Shown in pieces: positions 1 through 8,811 of a stretch of 16,687 nucleotides of DNA. Numbering within the stretch: the first letter of the stretch is position 1; each line of letters begins with the position of its first letter. Under the pieces are notes generated by a model. The model was not told where the DNA came from, ran no database searches, and saw only the letters and a list, made by a program, of their open reading frames with translations. The DNA is taken from the NCBI GenBank assembly GCA_030630935.1, contig DAOVMD010000015.1, forward strand, positions 1 to 16,687, written 5' to 3'. The DNA is from Candidatus Mcinerneyibacteriota bacterium. GTDB lineage: Bacteria > AUK180 > JAQVHJ01. The translations under genes and the position numbers were made by a program.

Positions 1-1584
1 CATGGATTCATGCAGAAATCCTGGAATTTAAAAGCAGGATTTGATAGACTCCTGCTTTTTGAAAACACAAAATATTCTAATATCGTATTTTTGCGGGGAA
101 AAGGCGAGAACAAGGATACCATTTCAATCTTGAGTAATGGAAGGTTAATTTATTCAGATGGCTGGGAAGAAGGAGCAAAGGAGAAGACAGGATTCCTTTT
201 AAATGTTCACCCGTCTCCGGAAACAATCTTGGTCCTCGGGTTACCAGCTTTTCAGAGTATTGAAGTACTTGAAAAGATGAAATTAAAAGAAACTACAATC
301 ATTGTGAATGATCCATTCTTCAAAGCAATGGGGACGTTCTTTCATTTTCCCGGTAAGATTCAAGTAGGTGATGGTAGAAGATATTTGAAAACCTTGACTA
401 ATAAAAAATTTGATATAATCTGGGTAACTTATTATGAACCAATGAGCATCTCAGGGAACCGGTATTTTACACAAGAATTTTTTAACCTGGTAAACCGGCA
501 TTTGAAAGATGACGGTTTCTTTATTATTAATGTCAATGGTTCCGAAAACTTCCTGTCTGAGAACCAGGGAATGATGATTGCAAATTTATATAATACATTG
601 AACTCCGAATTTGAATTCATTAGATTTTCACCGGGGGATGAGTTCATATTCTTCGCTTCGAAAAATAAATTTATTTTTGAACCGAAGGAATTATTTTTAA
701 AATATCAAAAGGAGCCTAAAGAATATAAAGAATTTAAACCAGAGATTTTTCTTATAAAAATTCAGCCTGACCGGGAAAAATATTTTTTAAGTATCCTCAA
801 AAAATTTGATATTACTATTAACACCGATCTTCACCCGATTTTATTTCTTAATTCGATTTCGGTTTGGGGTGAGATAAATGAAACAAGGACATTAGAGCTA
901 TTCAGCCGTCTATCAAAAAAAACTAAATTTATTATTTGGATTATAGTTGGTTTAATTATAATTGTGTCAATTTCGCTTTTATTTAGAAAGAGGACTTATG
1001 GATTTAACACATCATCCATTACATGGTCTCTTATTACAACAGGAACAACTGCAATTTCTTTTGAACTGATATGCTTATACCTTTTTCAGATTAGCTTCGG
1101 AAATATCTTTGAGAAGATTGGTCTTTTAACAGGAGTATTCATGTTCGGGATTGCACTTGGAGCTCTAATTGGTTTGAAATTAAAGAATTCCGGGAAAACA
1201 CTATTTATAATTTTAGAAGCAGGAATTGTAATTTTATGCTTGATTAATTGGTGGTTTTCTGATAAAATAATTTATATGAAAGATTTTAGTATGTCAATGT
1301 TTATAATTTCTTTACTTTTTTTAATGGGCTTGATATCAGGAATTGAATTTCCCATTGCGGCCAAACTTTTAAAGAGATTTCAAAAAAAACTTAATCACCG
1401 TGCTGCCTGGGTCTTGAGTTCCGATTTATTCGGGGCTCTTATCGGAAGTTGTATTGTTCCTTTGCTGCTTGTTCCGGCAGTAGGTCTTAAGACAACCTTA
1501 ATTCTAATTAGTCTGATTAATTTATCAAGCTTCGTAATTTTAATATTAAGAGAGTTTATAACTAAGGAAAGAGTTCCTAACTAA
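1..1584 (+). CDS. Membrane protein with spermidine-synthase-like domain (5' partial)
   Basis: The frame is open to the window edge, so the true start is probably upstream; residues are counted from the ATG at 10. Residues ~20-225 resemble the class I methyltransferase fold of polyamine aminopropyltransferases: an 'SNGRLIYSD' strand, a glycine-loop position (LVLGLPAF, 75-82), DGRRYL (121-126) and NRYFTQEFF (150-158). Residues 307-514 hold about seven membrane helices with features typical of bacterial fused MFS/spermidine synthase proteins (FELICLYLF; GIEFPIA; SDLFGALIG). Family members usually have a matching helix bundle before the synthase domain, here presumably outside the window. Key motifs are altered: the usual GGGxG loop is GLPAF, and the usual D/N-x-P-D-P substrate motif is TYYEP (140-144). 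Aminopropyl transfer is therefore doubtful. The next gene starts 1 nt after the stop, so they are probably cotranscribed. Confidence 0.8.
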   Translation, partial: HGFMQKSWNLKAGFDRLLLFENTKYSNIVFLRGKGENKDTISILSNGRLIYSDGWEEGAKEKTGFLLNVHPSPETILVLGLPAFQSIEVLEKMKLKETTIIVNDPFFKAMGTFFHFPGKIQVGDGRRYLKTLTNKKFDIIWVTYYEPMSISGNRYFTQEFFNLVNRHLKDDGFFIINVNGSENFLSENQGMMIANLYNTLNSEFEFIRFSPGDEFIFFASKNKFIFEPKELFLKYQKEPKEYKEFKPEIFLIKIQPDREKYFLSILKKFDITINTDLHPILFLNSISVWGEINETRTLELFSRLSKKTKFIIWIIVGLIIIVSISLLFRKRTYGFNTSSITWSLITTGTTAISFELICLYLFQISFGNIFEKIGLLTGVFMFGIALGALIGLKLKNSGKTLFIILEAGIVILCLINWWFSDKIIYMKDFSMSMFIISLLFLMGLISGIEFPIAAKLLKRFQKKLNHRAAWVLSSDLFGALIGSCIVPLLLVPAVGLKTTLILISLINLSSFVILILREFITKERVPN

Positions 1585-1585
1585 A

Positions 1586-2818
1586 ATGATAGTATCATTA
1601 ATGATATTTGTATTGTTACTTTTTTTCTCAGCATTATTTTCAGGTTCCGAAACAGCGTTCTTCTCTTTGAAATATTATCAGATAGTAAAAGTTATAGAAG
1701 AAGATTCTAAAAAAGGTAATCAAATTAAGAAACTTCTTTCTAAACCAAGTAAACTACTGTCAACAATTTTATTCGGGAACATGCTGGTTAATATCTTTAT
1801 GTCTTCGCTGGTAGCGTCACTATTTCTAAAGATGAGATACGAATATTCCGAGTTGATTTCTATTTTAATTACTACATTCGTACTCTTGATTTTCGGGGAA
1901 GTCACTCCAAAACTACTGGCCGTAAAAAATCCAAAATCATTTTCGAAGAGGATAGTTTCATTAATGATATTCTTTGAAAACATTACAACACCTATTACTG
2001 CTATAATTGCATGGATTACAGATCTTTCAATTAAAATTCTGCACTTATCATTTGGAAAACCTTCAAATAAAATTATGAAGACTGAGTTAAAGGATTTCTT
2101 TATTGACCATGATGATAAAGCGACTCTGGACATTTATGAGAAGCAAATGATATTAAATCTGTATGAATTCTCCGACAGGAAAGCAATTGAAATCATGAGA
2201 CCCAGAACCGAAGTGTTTACAATTGAAAATAGTAATGATATAGATAGTGTCATCGGCAAAGTTAAAGAGACAGATTTTTCAAGGATTCCAATATTTGAAG
2301 ATAATTTTGAAAATATAATAGGTATATTATATGTTAGGGATTTAATATTAGTTCAGAGTAATAATAAAACGTTTATTCTTTCCGGGATTTTAAAACCGGC
2401 ATACTTTATTCCTGAGTATAAGAAGGTTGATGAGCTCTTCATAGAATTTATAAAGAAACATATTCACTTTGCTGTTGTGGTTGATGAGTATGGCGGGTTT
2501 TCAGGTATTATTACCCTTGAAGATATTCTTGAAGAGATAATAGGAGAGATTGAGGATAAAGAAGAGTTTGAGATTAAAATTGAGAAAACAGATGAGAAGA
2601 CGTATATAGTTGAAGGTCGGCTTGAACTTGGTGAGTTTAATCAAAGGTTTAATGTTAACTTAGAATCAAAAGACGCTGAAACATTAAATGGTTTATTACT
2701 TGAGAAATTCGGGGAGATTCCTGAAGAAGGTGAAGTTCTGGAAATTAATAAGATTAAATTTGAGATGTTAGCAGTCTCAAATAATAAAATTGATAAAATA
2801 AGGGTATTCTTTAAATGA
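1586..2818 (+). CDS. CNNM/CBS-domain transporter, full length (HlyC/CorC family)
   Basis: A 410-aa protein with the complete architecture of the CNNM/CorB/HlyC-CorC family, which is linked to Mg2+ and Co2+ efflux or magnesium homeostasis. Residues ~1-150 form the membrane DUF21/CNNM domain with three or four helices and the signature motifs SGSETAFFS (~20), FGNMLVN (~62) and FGEVTPK (~103). Two CBS repeats follow, starting near MRPRTEV and YFIPEY; the second contains VVDEYGGFSGIITLEDILEE, the usual nucleotide-binding signature. The end (from about IVEGR) is the CorC_HlyC domain. It starts 1 nt after the preceding stop, with an AAGGAAAGAG stretch about 13 nt upstream. Its stop overlaps the next gene's start as ATGA. 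The family is clear; the transported ion cannot be read from sequence. Confidence 0.93.
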   Translation: MIVSLMIFVLLLFFSALFSGSETAFFSLKYYQIVKVIEEDSKKGNQIKKLLSKPSKLLSTILFGNMLVNIFMSSLVASLFLKMRYEYSELISILITTFVLLIFGEVTPKLLAVKNPKSFSKRIVSLMIFFENITTPITAIIAWITDLSIKILHLSFGKPSNKIMKTELKDFFIDHDDKATLDIYEKQMILNLYEFSDRKAIEIMRPRTEVFTIENSNDIDSVIGKVKETDFSRIPIFEDNFENIIGILYVRDLILVQSNNKTFILSGILKPAYFIPEYKKVDELFIEFIKKHIHFAVVVDEYGGFSGIITLEDILEEIIGEIEDKEEFEIKIEKTDEKTYIVEGRLELGEFNQRFNVNLESKDAETLNGLLLEKFGEIPEEGEVLEINKIKFEMLAVSNNKIDKIRVFFK

Positions 2819-3792
2819 TCTGGTCAGGAGTTGTAATAATTATAATTTCATTATTATTTGCAGCATTCTTCTCTGGGATAGAGATAGGAGTGATCTCAAT
2901 CAGTAAGATTAAATTACTCCGGAAATTAAAGCAGGCTCGACCAGGTGCGAAGATAACAAAGAAGCTGCTCGGAAATTTAGAGAGATTACTCGGCACTACA
3001 CTGGTAGGGACAAATATCGCAATTGTAATTGCATCCACTTTGTTAACAGGATTATTATACCGGAACTATCCCGATTCTGCTGAATATTTCAGTTTAATAA
3101 TTCTTACTCCTATCGTATTAATATTTTGCGAAGCAATACCAAAGGCAATGTTTAGAGAATATAAAAACTCAATGACGATTGAATTATCTCCTATCCTTAA
3201 TCTATTCTATTATATATTCTACCCGATAGTAGTAATAATTAACTTCTTCTCTCATCTCTTGATTAGAATTATGGGGGGTAAACAAATTAAGAAGAATCCG
3301 TATATCTCAAGAGATGAATTGAAAATCATTGCCCTGGAAAGTTATAAGGGTAAAGAAGGTGAGGCTCTTAGACAGATTGCAGGAAGGATATTTTATTTTG
3401 GGGAGAAAACCGCTGAAGAAATCATGCTTCCCTTGAATGAAATTGTAATGCTGGAGAAAACACAGACTGTTAAAGAGCTCAGGGAGATATTTGAAAAGAT
3501 AAAACTCTCAAGATATCCGGTTTATTCAAGGAAAATCGATAACCTGATTGGGTATATTAATATTAAAGATATCCTTGCAGTTGGAAATAATAAAAGAATC
3601 TCAAGCTTTATGAGAAAAGTTTTGTTAGTTGAGAAGGATTTACATTTAGAAAAATTATTGACTTTATTCCGAAAGGGTGCTGAGCAGTTGGTTTTTGTAA
3701 AGGAGAATAATTCAATATTAGGTATGATTACACTTGAAGATGTTTTAGAGGAACTTGTAGGTGAGATAAAAGATGAGTATGAACCTGAATAA
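2815..3792 (+). CDS. CNNM/CBS-domain transporter paralogue lacking the CorC_HlyC tail
   Basis: A 325-aa protein with the same fold order as its upstream neighbour: membrane CNNM domain (~1-155) then two CBS repeats (MLPLNEIV onward; final block MITLEDVLEELVGEI). It ends straight after the second CBS repeat and lacks the CorC_HlyC domain present in the upstream paralogue. Signature motifs are kept but relaxed: SGIEIG for SGSETA, GTNIAIV for GNMLVN, CEAIPK for GEVTPK, and no VVDEYGG. The 4-nt ATGA overlap implies translational coupling, so the two may form a heteromer or have divided roles (inference). Family assignment is strong; substrate is unknown. Confidence 0.9.
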   Translation: MIWSGVVIIIISLLFAAFFSGIEIGVISISKIKLLRKLKQARPGAKITKKLLGNLERLLGTTLVGTNIAIVIASTLLTGLLYRNYPDSAEYFSLIILTPIVLIFCEAIPKAMFREYKNSMTIELSPILNLFYYIFYPIVVIINFFSHLLIRIMGGKQIKKNPYISRDELKIIALESYKGKEGEALRQIAGRIFYFGEKTAEEIMLPLNEIVMLEKTQTVKELREIFEKIKLSRYPVYSRKIDNLIGYINIKDILAVGNNKRISSFMRKVLLVEKDLHLEKLLTLFRKGAEQLVFVKENNSILGMITLEDVLEELVGEIKDEYEPE

Positions 3793-4591
3793 CATAGGAA
3801 TTATAGGCTTCGGTCGTGCAGGAAATTTAATCTATAATATCTTTGGGAAGAAAACCAGGCTTTATGATTCAAAGGTTCGTAGAGTTCTTCAAGTGAAACC
3901 AAAGAGTTATAAGAACGATTTATCAATTCTTGTTCAGAGAAGTGACCTGATCTTTATCTCAACTCCTGATGATAAAATAAAGGGAGTAATAAAGAAAATA
4001 ATTAATTTAAATCTGAAAATAAAAGGGAAGTTATTTTTACACTTGAGCGGTGTCCTGGATTCTTCAGTCCTAATGCCACTATATAAACTTGGAGCTTTAA
4101 TCGGTGCAGTTCACCCTGCTATTTCAATCGTTGATGTTAAGTGGGTAATAGAAAATAAAGATAATTTTATCTGGACAATTGAATCTGAAAAAAAGGAAAG
4201 AACTTCAGTTCAGAAATTATTTAATAAGAAAGGGATAAAAATCTTTCCAATCGAGAAAGATGTAAAATTAATTTATCATCTTGGCTGTGTTTTCCTCTCT
4301 AACCTTCCTGTTTTTAACCCCGTCTATGGTGGGGTAATTCTCCGTGAAACAGGTCTTCCTGAACCGATTATTAAGAAAATCAGTACAGGACTTTTAACTT
4401 GTCTTGAGCATAATTTAATCCATATTGGGGGACATAAATCTATTACAGGACCAATTATACGCGGTGATATAAGGACGATTGAAATGCACTTGGAGTATTT
4501 AAAGGATAGAAAGGAAATACATGATTGGTACTTGACAAAGTGCCGTGAAGCTTCCAGAAAATATAATATTAAAAAATTAAAGTCTTTATAG
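3773..4591 (+). CDS. Rossmann-like DUF2520 oxidoreductase family protein
   Basis: A 272-aa protein. An N-terminal nucleotide-binding motif GIIGFGRAGN (~9-18) and the strand end ISTPDDKI (~62-69) give a Rossmann fold of the 6-phosphogluconate/ketopantoate-reductase type. The middle and end match the DUF2520 family: HLSGVLDSSVL, GAVHPAISI, YHLGCVFLSNLPVFN and TGPIIRGDIRTIEMHLE. The family is usually called an NAD(P)-dependent oxidoreductase of unknown substrate. The start at 3773 overlaps the previous gene by 20 nt and has TAGGTGAG 7 nt upstream; an in-frame ATG at 3779 is an alternative. It ends the first tight gene run; the next spacer carries an inverted-repeat element and no clear terminator. 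Confidence 0.88.
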   Translation: MSMNLNNIGIIGFGRAGNLIYNIFGKKTRLYDSKVRRVLQVKPKSYKNDLSILVQRSDLIFISTPDDKIKGVIKKIINLNLKIKGKLFLHLSGVLDSSVLMPLYKLGALIGAVHPAISIVDVKWVIENKDNFIWTIESEKKERTSVQKLFNKKGIKIFPIEKDVKLIYHLGCVFLSNLPVFNPVYGGVILRETGLPEPIIKKISTGLLTCLEHNLIHIGGHKSITGPIIRGDIRTIEMHLEYLKDRKEIHDWYLTKCREASRKYNIKKLKSL

Positions 4592-4632
4592 AGACGTAAC
4601 TTATGTTTGATAAATATTATTGTTACCCAGAA

Positions 4633-4749
4633 CTATATAAGCGCGTATATATAAATCGTGCAACTGACATTAATAATAATTATACGGAATACCATTTTTT
4701 GCAATGATAAAAGGCAATAATGTCGAAAGACATATGCACAGTTATATAG
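4633..4749. mobile_element. Degenerate MITE-like element, short copy
   Basis: The ends are imperfect inverted repeats: CTATATAAGCGCGTATAT at the left and ATATGCACAGTTATATAG at the right, matching at 14 of 18 positions when one is reversed and complemented. Inner blocks (CGTGCAACTGACATTAAT; AATGTCGAAAGACATATG) recur in the same order in the longer element at 9793-10070, so the two look like relatives. This copy is about 117 bp and lacks the central palindrome, as if internally deleted. No target duplication is visible at its ends. It has no coding capacity. Confidence 0.6.
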
Positions 4750-4762
4750 GATGTTAAGAATA

Positions 4763-4788
4763 GGAATCGATAGAGTGAAATCGATTCC
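4763..4788. repeat. Perfect 9-bp-stem hairpin just right of the short element
   Basis: GGAATCGAT, an 8-nt loop, then ATCGATTCC. The hairpin is bracketed by short direct repeats, GGATGTTAA (4749-4757) and GGATGTTTAA (4790-4799). It lies 31 nt before the endonuclease V start and has no T-run, so it is not a convincing terminator. An operator or part of the repeat element are both possible. Confidence 0.5.
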
Positions 4789-4819
4789 CGGATGTTTAAA
4801 TGCAAAAGGAAGATAACCA

Positions 4820-5524
4820 ATGAAGGTACCTGATCTGAATCCAGCTGGGTATAGAGAAGCAGTTCTTATTCAGAACAGATTAAGGAAGAAACTTATATTG
4901 CAGACTTCATTTGATAAAAATAACGTGAATATAATTGCTGGCTGTGATAATTCGATTATCAAGGAAAAAAACCTTATGCTCGCCGGAGTAATTCTCTTTA
5001 AATTTAACGAAGCTAAAGAACTTGTTATTATTGAGAAAACTTTTTCAAAGGGAAAAATTAATTTTCCTTATATCCCCGGTCTGCTGTCATTCCGGGAAAT
5101 CCCAACCCTTTTATCTGCATTTAAGAAATTAAAAAATAAACCTGATCTAATATTTGCTGATGGCCAGGGTTATGCACATCCACGACGAATGGGGCTCGCA
5201 TCTCATCTGGGAATAATATTGAACACTCCAACGATTGGAGTTGCAAAATCAAGATATATAGGTGTGTTCAAGGAACCGGGTAAGCGGAAAGGCAGTGTAA
5301 CAGATTTGGTCGATAAAGACGAAATTATAGGAAAGGTATTTAGAAACCGTGCCAATGTTAAACCTGTCTTTATCTCACCTGGACATCTTGTGGGGATGAA
5401 TGATATTATTAACCTGGTTAAGATGGTATCCGGAAAATTCCGAATCCCGGTCCCGACAAGAATTGCACATATTGAAACAGGGAAATTTAGAATGGAGCTG
5501 TTGAATAATGTTAAGAAAAAATAG
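4820..5524 (+). CDS. nfi: Endonuclease V (deoxyinosine 3' endonuclease)
   Basis: A 234-aa protein of the usual length for endonuclease V, which nicks DNA near deoxyinosine and related deaminated bases as the first step of alternative excision repair. Diagnostic motifs are all present: D43 in AGCDNS, PYIPGLLSFRE (Y84, E93), DGQGYAHPRRMGLASHLG (D114, H120), GVAKS (K143), SPGH (H189) and PVPTRIAH (H217). The acidic residues D43, E93 and D114 fit the family's metal site, so the protein should be active. The ATG has AGGAAG about 8 nt upstream. The end overlaps the next gene by 17 nt, suggesting coupled translation. It opens a three-gene run. Confidence 0.96.
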   Translation: MKVPDLNPAGYREAVLIQNRLRKKLILQTSFDKNNVNIIAGCDNSIIKEKNLMLAGVILFKFNEAKELVIIEKTFSKGKINFPYIPGLLSFREIPTLLSAFKKLKNKPDLIFADGQGYAHPRRMGLASHLGIILNTPTIGVAKSRYIGVFKEPGKRKGSVTDLVDKDEIIGKVFRNRANVKPVFISPGHLVGMNDIINLVKMVSGKFRIPVPTRIAHIETGKFRMELLNNVKKK

Positions 5525-6500
5525 AATAGTTTTAATTTCAATCTTCAGTAAATACCGAACATGGAACCTGCCAAATGAAATTGTTAAAAAGCTATCGAAC
5601 GAATTTCCGGAATTTAAATTTATTCAGACAAAAAATAAATCTGAGTTTCTTAAGTATATCCCTAAAACTGAGATATTACTTTCTTTCCGATTTTCTGCAA
5701 AGGATTTTCTAATTGCAAAGAAATTGAAATGGGTCCATTTTGGCGGGGCCGGTGTTGGGAGAATTATATTTGAGCAACTCCTGCAATCAGATGTTATCAT
5801 CACAAAATCCGCAGGTATAAATGCTGAAGTAGTTGCTGAGATGGCATGGTCGTTCATTCTTGCCCTCGCTAAGATGTTACCTGCCTGGTTAGAAAATAAA
5901 AATAAAGGAGATATCCTATCCGATCGAATTAATTTTTTCAATACAAAATCACTATTTGATAAGACCCTTGGGATAATTGGACTTGGCAATATTGGAAGAA
6001 ATATTGCCAGGATTGGAAAAGTTTTTGGGATGAAAATTATTGGTACAAGAAGAAAGTTCAATAAACCACTTGAGAATGTCGATGAGATATTTTCGTCTGA
6101 TAATATTTATGAAGTTCTGAAACAATCTGATTTTCTTGTCATTGCAGTACCTATTACTCCCGCAACCGATAGAATGATAGGTGAAAAGGAATTTGAATTA
6201 ATGAAGGATGGAATATTTCTTGTGAATATTTCAAGAGGGAAGATTATTAAAGAAGACCTGTTAATTAAATACCTGAAATCAGGAAAGGTTGCCGGTGCAG
6301 GTCTTGATGTCATTGAAAATGAACCGATTGCTCCTGATAACGAATTGTATAAATTACCAAATGTAATTCTTACTCCGCATATTGCCGGATTTCATGACCA
6401 GTACTGGGAAAGATTATACGAAATGCTGAGAGCAAACTTCAAACGATATTTAAATGATGAAGAATTAACTAATCAAATCAATAAACAATTCCGATATTAA
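5508..6500 (+). CDS. D-isomer-specific 2-hydroxyacid dehydrogenase
   Basis: A 330-aa NAD(P)-dependent dehydrogenase that interconverts 2-oxoacids and D-2-hydroxyacids. The nucleotide-binding loop GLGNIG is at 158-163. The expected catalytic set is present: R243 in NISRGKI, E272 in DVIENEP and H291 in TPHIAG. The N-terminal substrate-binding half (1-~105) has the family pattern KWVHFGGAGVG followed by NAEVVAEMAWSFILAL. The GhrA/PGDH-like superfamily is clear, but specificity (glyoxylate/hydroxypyruvate, phosphoglycerate or another) cannot be told by eye. The start lies within the end of endonuclease V, and the stop is 16 nt before the peptidase gene. Confidence 0.93.
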   Translation: MLRKNRIVLISIFSKYRTWNLPNEIVKKLSNEFPEFKFIQTKNKSEFLKYIPKTEILLSFRFSAKDFLIAKKLKWVHFGGAGVGRIIFEQLLQSDVIITKSAGINAEVVAEMAWSFILALAKMLPAWLENKNKGDILSDRINFFNTKSLFDKTLGIIGLGNIGRNIARIGKVFGMKIIGTRRKFNKPLENVDEIFSSDNIYEVLKQSDFLVIAVPITPATDRMIGEKEFELMKDGIFLVNISRGKIIKEDLLIKYLKSGKVAGAGLDVIENEPIAPDNELYKLPNVILTPHIAGFHDQYWERLYEMLRANFKRYLNDEELTNQINKQFRY

Positions 6501-6516
6501 AGGGAGAGGAAAGAAT

Positions 6517-8511
6517 ATGATAAGGAAGTATTATGAAAATAATTTAAAAACAAGTTTAAAAACTTTACTGCTAATTTTTATCTTAAGCTTGGTCTGGTTA
6601 ATAAATTTCAATGGAATATTTACATCTCGAAAGTCAACTCCGGTTGGCTTAATTCCCCGAGAGGAGTTATTCCAGTTTAATATGCAATATGATTTGAGAA
6701 TCTCACCGGATGGGAAGAATATTATTTATCGGAGATCCGAAAGTGGTGAAATCAGTTTAATGGTCTATAATATCAAGACCGGAGATAAATCGTTATTGGT
6801 TGAAGCAGGAGATAATGTAATCTCCGAATTTGAATGGTTGTCAGATAGTGAGAACATAATTTACCTGATGGATCAAAGTGCAAATGAGTTGGATCGATTA
6901 TTTAAAATTTCAATCACCGATAAAGTTAATCAGCAGCTTTCAACCGATGATATGATCAATGTTAAAATTTTAAGCCTTAGGTGGAGCGGCGATTCACGTA
7001 ATAACCTAAAAATCAAAGCATTTTCGAAAAAGGAACTGAGTTGGATATTGTATGATTATGATATTAGAGAGAATACCTGGGAAGAAATCAATAAAATTAG
7101 TCCATATACCATGGAAATGTTTTTTGACCACAACCAGGATCTATATGCCTATAAATTTTTTAATCCAAAAGATCAAAATGTAGTCTTCAGTATCTGGAAT
7201 GATAAAACTAAAACATTTGATAGTGGCTTTTCAATGGGTTTGCTAAGTCAGTATTTCTTTAAACCCATGCGTATATCCAAGGATAAAAAATATATTACTT
7301 ACCTCGGGATAAATAAACGAACTCTGCATTATGAAGTGATTAAATATAATACTCAAAATTTAGTAGAAGAGATAATTTATATCGCCAAGGATCATGATGT
7401 TTTTTATCCAATCTTTGACAGGAATAATGAAAATATCCTTGCCCTGCTGAGAACTACCAAAAAAGGCAGTGAATGGGTTTTCTTTGATAAGAAAATTAAA
7501 AGGAAAAGCAAGTTTATTACAAGGAAATTTAAATCGGAACCCTGGTCATTTAGTACATGGGATACCCAGTCTCTATCTATTGTAAGTACCTATTCCGATA
7601 AAAACCCGGGAACCTTTTACCTAGCGAATCATAAAAAAAGGAAAGTAAAAAAGCTTTGGGATCAAGCACCTGGTTTAAAAAAATATACCCTGGCAGACCA
7701 TGAACCATTCTCTTTTATAGTTCGGGACGGAAAAATAATCCATGGGTATTTAACATTTCCCGTCAATAAAAAACGAGAAAACCTTCCAGCTGTTCTTCTA
7801 GTACACGGGGGACCGGATGTTTTCAATCCCTGGTACTATAACCCACATTCCCAATGGTTAGCAAATCGAGGATATCTGGTGATTGATATTAACTACCGGG
7901 GTACCAGGGGATATGGAGCTGAGTATTGTATCTGCGGATTCAGAGAATGGGGAGCAAAAATGCAAGATGATTTGATAGATGGCGTTAATTGGGTAATTGA
8001 AAGGGGGTATGCTAATCCGGAAAGAATTGCGATAATGGGAGGGTCATATGGCGGATATGCAGCATTGTGCGGAGCGGCATTCACCCCTGATAAATTTAAG
8101 TGTGCGATTAGTATTAACGGTGTTAGTAATTTGATTACAATGGTGAAATATTTCTATGGTCATGCAGCTGTATCTTTTTATATCAGAGTAGGGGATTGGG
8201 AAAAAGATTCCCAAAGACTGATGCAAAACTCTCCCTTATACTATACACAAAAAATTAAAATCCCCATTTTCCTTGTACATGGTGAGAAAGATCATATCGT
8301 AAAACTTCAGGAGACTCTCCAGTTTAAACAATTATTAGAAGAACATAAGGTTGAACATAAGTATATGTCTTTTGAAGATGAAACTCATAACTTCAGAAAA
8401 CCGAAAAATATCTTGATTCTTTACCGGGAAATTGAAAAATTCCTGGCTGATAATCTTGGCGGAGAATATCAAGAACCAACTAGTGAAGAAATTAGAATTA
8501 TTGAACAATAG
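6517..8511 (+). CDS. S9 family serine peptidase (prolyl oligopeptidase type)
   Basis: A 664-aa protein. Residues ~14-35 are strongly hydrophobic, acting as a signal peptide or membrane anchor, so the enzyme is probably periplasmic or membrane-tethered; no lipobox is seen. Residues ~45-390 form a beta-propeller with SPDGK-type blade motifs (RISPDGKNIIYRR). The C-terminal alpha/beta hydrolase carries HGGPD, then the nucleophile S510 in GGSYGGYA, D592 in HGEKDHIV and H624 in DETHNF, giving a complete catalytic triad. Family members cleave short peptides or acyl-amino acids. GGGAGAGG before the ATG is a strong ribosome site. It is last in its run; the following spacer has hairpins but no classic U-tract terminator. 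Confidence 0.94.
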   Translation: MIRKYYENNLKTSLKTLLLIFILSLVWLINFNGIFTSRKSTPVGLIPREELFQFNMQYDLRISPDGKNIIYRRSESGEISLMVYNIKTGDKSLLVEAGDNVISEFEWLSDSENIIYLMDQSANELDRLFKISITDKVNQQLSTDDMINVKILSLRWSGDSRNNLKIKAFSKKELSWILYDYDIRENTWEEINKISPYTMEMFFDHNQDLYAYKFFNPKDQNVVFSIWNDKTKTFDSGFSMGLLSQYFFKPMRISKDKKYITYLGINKRTLHYEVIKYNTQNLVEEIIYIAKDHDVFYPIFDRNNENILALLRTTKKGSEWVFFDKKIKRKSKFITRKFKSEPWSFSTWDTQSLSIVSTYSDKNPGTFYLANHKKRKVKKLWDQAPGLKKYTLADHEPFSFIVRDGKIIHGYLTFPVNKKRENLPAVLLVHGGPDVFNPWYYNPHSQWLANRGYLVIDINYRGTRGYGAEYCICGFREWGAKMQDDLIDGVNWVIERGYANPERIAIMGGSYGGYAALCGAAFTPDKFKCAISINGVSNLITMVKYFYGHAAVSFYIRVGDWEKDSQRLMQNSPLYYTQKIKIPIFLVHGEKDHIVKLQETLQFKQLLEEHKVEHKYMSFEDETHNFRKPKNILILYREIEKFLADNLGGEYQEPTSEEIRIIEQ

Positions 8512-8580
8512 AAGTTCGGAGGTTGAGATTAAAACAGTGACTATAAAGAGATATGTAATGTATAAGATAAAAACGACTAA

Positions 8581-8655
8581 ATGTCATTGCGCATCGAAGA
8601 TCTAGCTTGCGTCAAGAGCAAGCTCTCTTTGTGATGTCGCGCCAATCTCGCTTTC
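8581..8655 (+). repeat. Rearranged copy of the 45-bp intergenic element
   Basis: The ends TGTCATTGCG and GTCGCGCCAATCTC correspond to the ends of the copies at 12679 and 16557, but the middle is replaced by about 40 nt containing a perfect 7-bp-stem hairpin (AGCTTGC 8604-8610, GCAAGCT 8618-8624). It is in the same orientation as the other two copies and, like them, lies downstream of a plus-strand gene. Confidence 0.55.
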
Positions 8656-8776
8656 TTACAGGACAAAAGAAAACAAAAACAAAGAAATAAAAGAAAGAAT
8701 TTTAATCCCGATATCCTACGGACATACGGGACGTCTGCGCTTTGCTTGTCGCAGGACTTTTATCTAAAAAACAACT

Positions 8777-8811
8777 GTTCTCGGTTCTCTGCTCTCAGTT
8801 CTCTGTTCAAG
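8777..8811. repeat. Tandem heptanucleotide repeat, 5 units
   Basis: Units in exact 7-nt register: GTTCTCG, GTTCTCT, GCTCTCA, GTTCTCT, GTTCAAG. The reverse complement resembles the phrase after the channel gene (about 12625-12650): both contain CTGAGA followed by an AGTTGTT-like end. Confidence 0.6.

Noticed and set aside
4603-4707. 34-codon plus-strand frame (starts MFDKYYCYPEL)
   Set aside because: It has no ribosome site and crosses the end of the repeat element; no supporting similarity.
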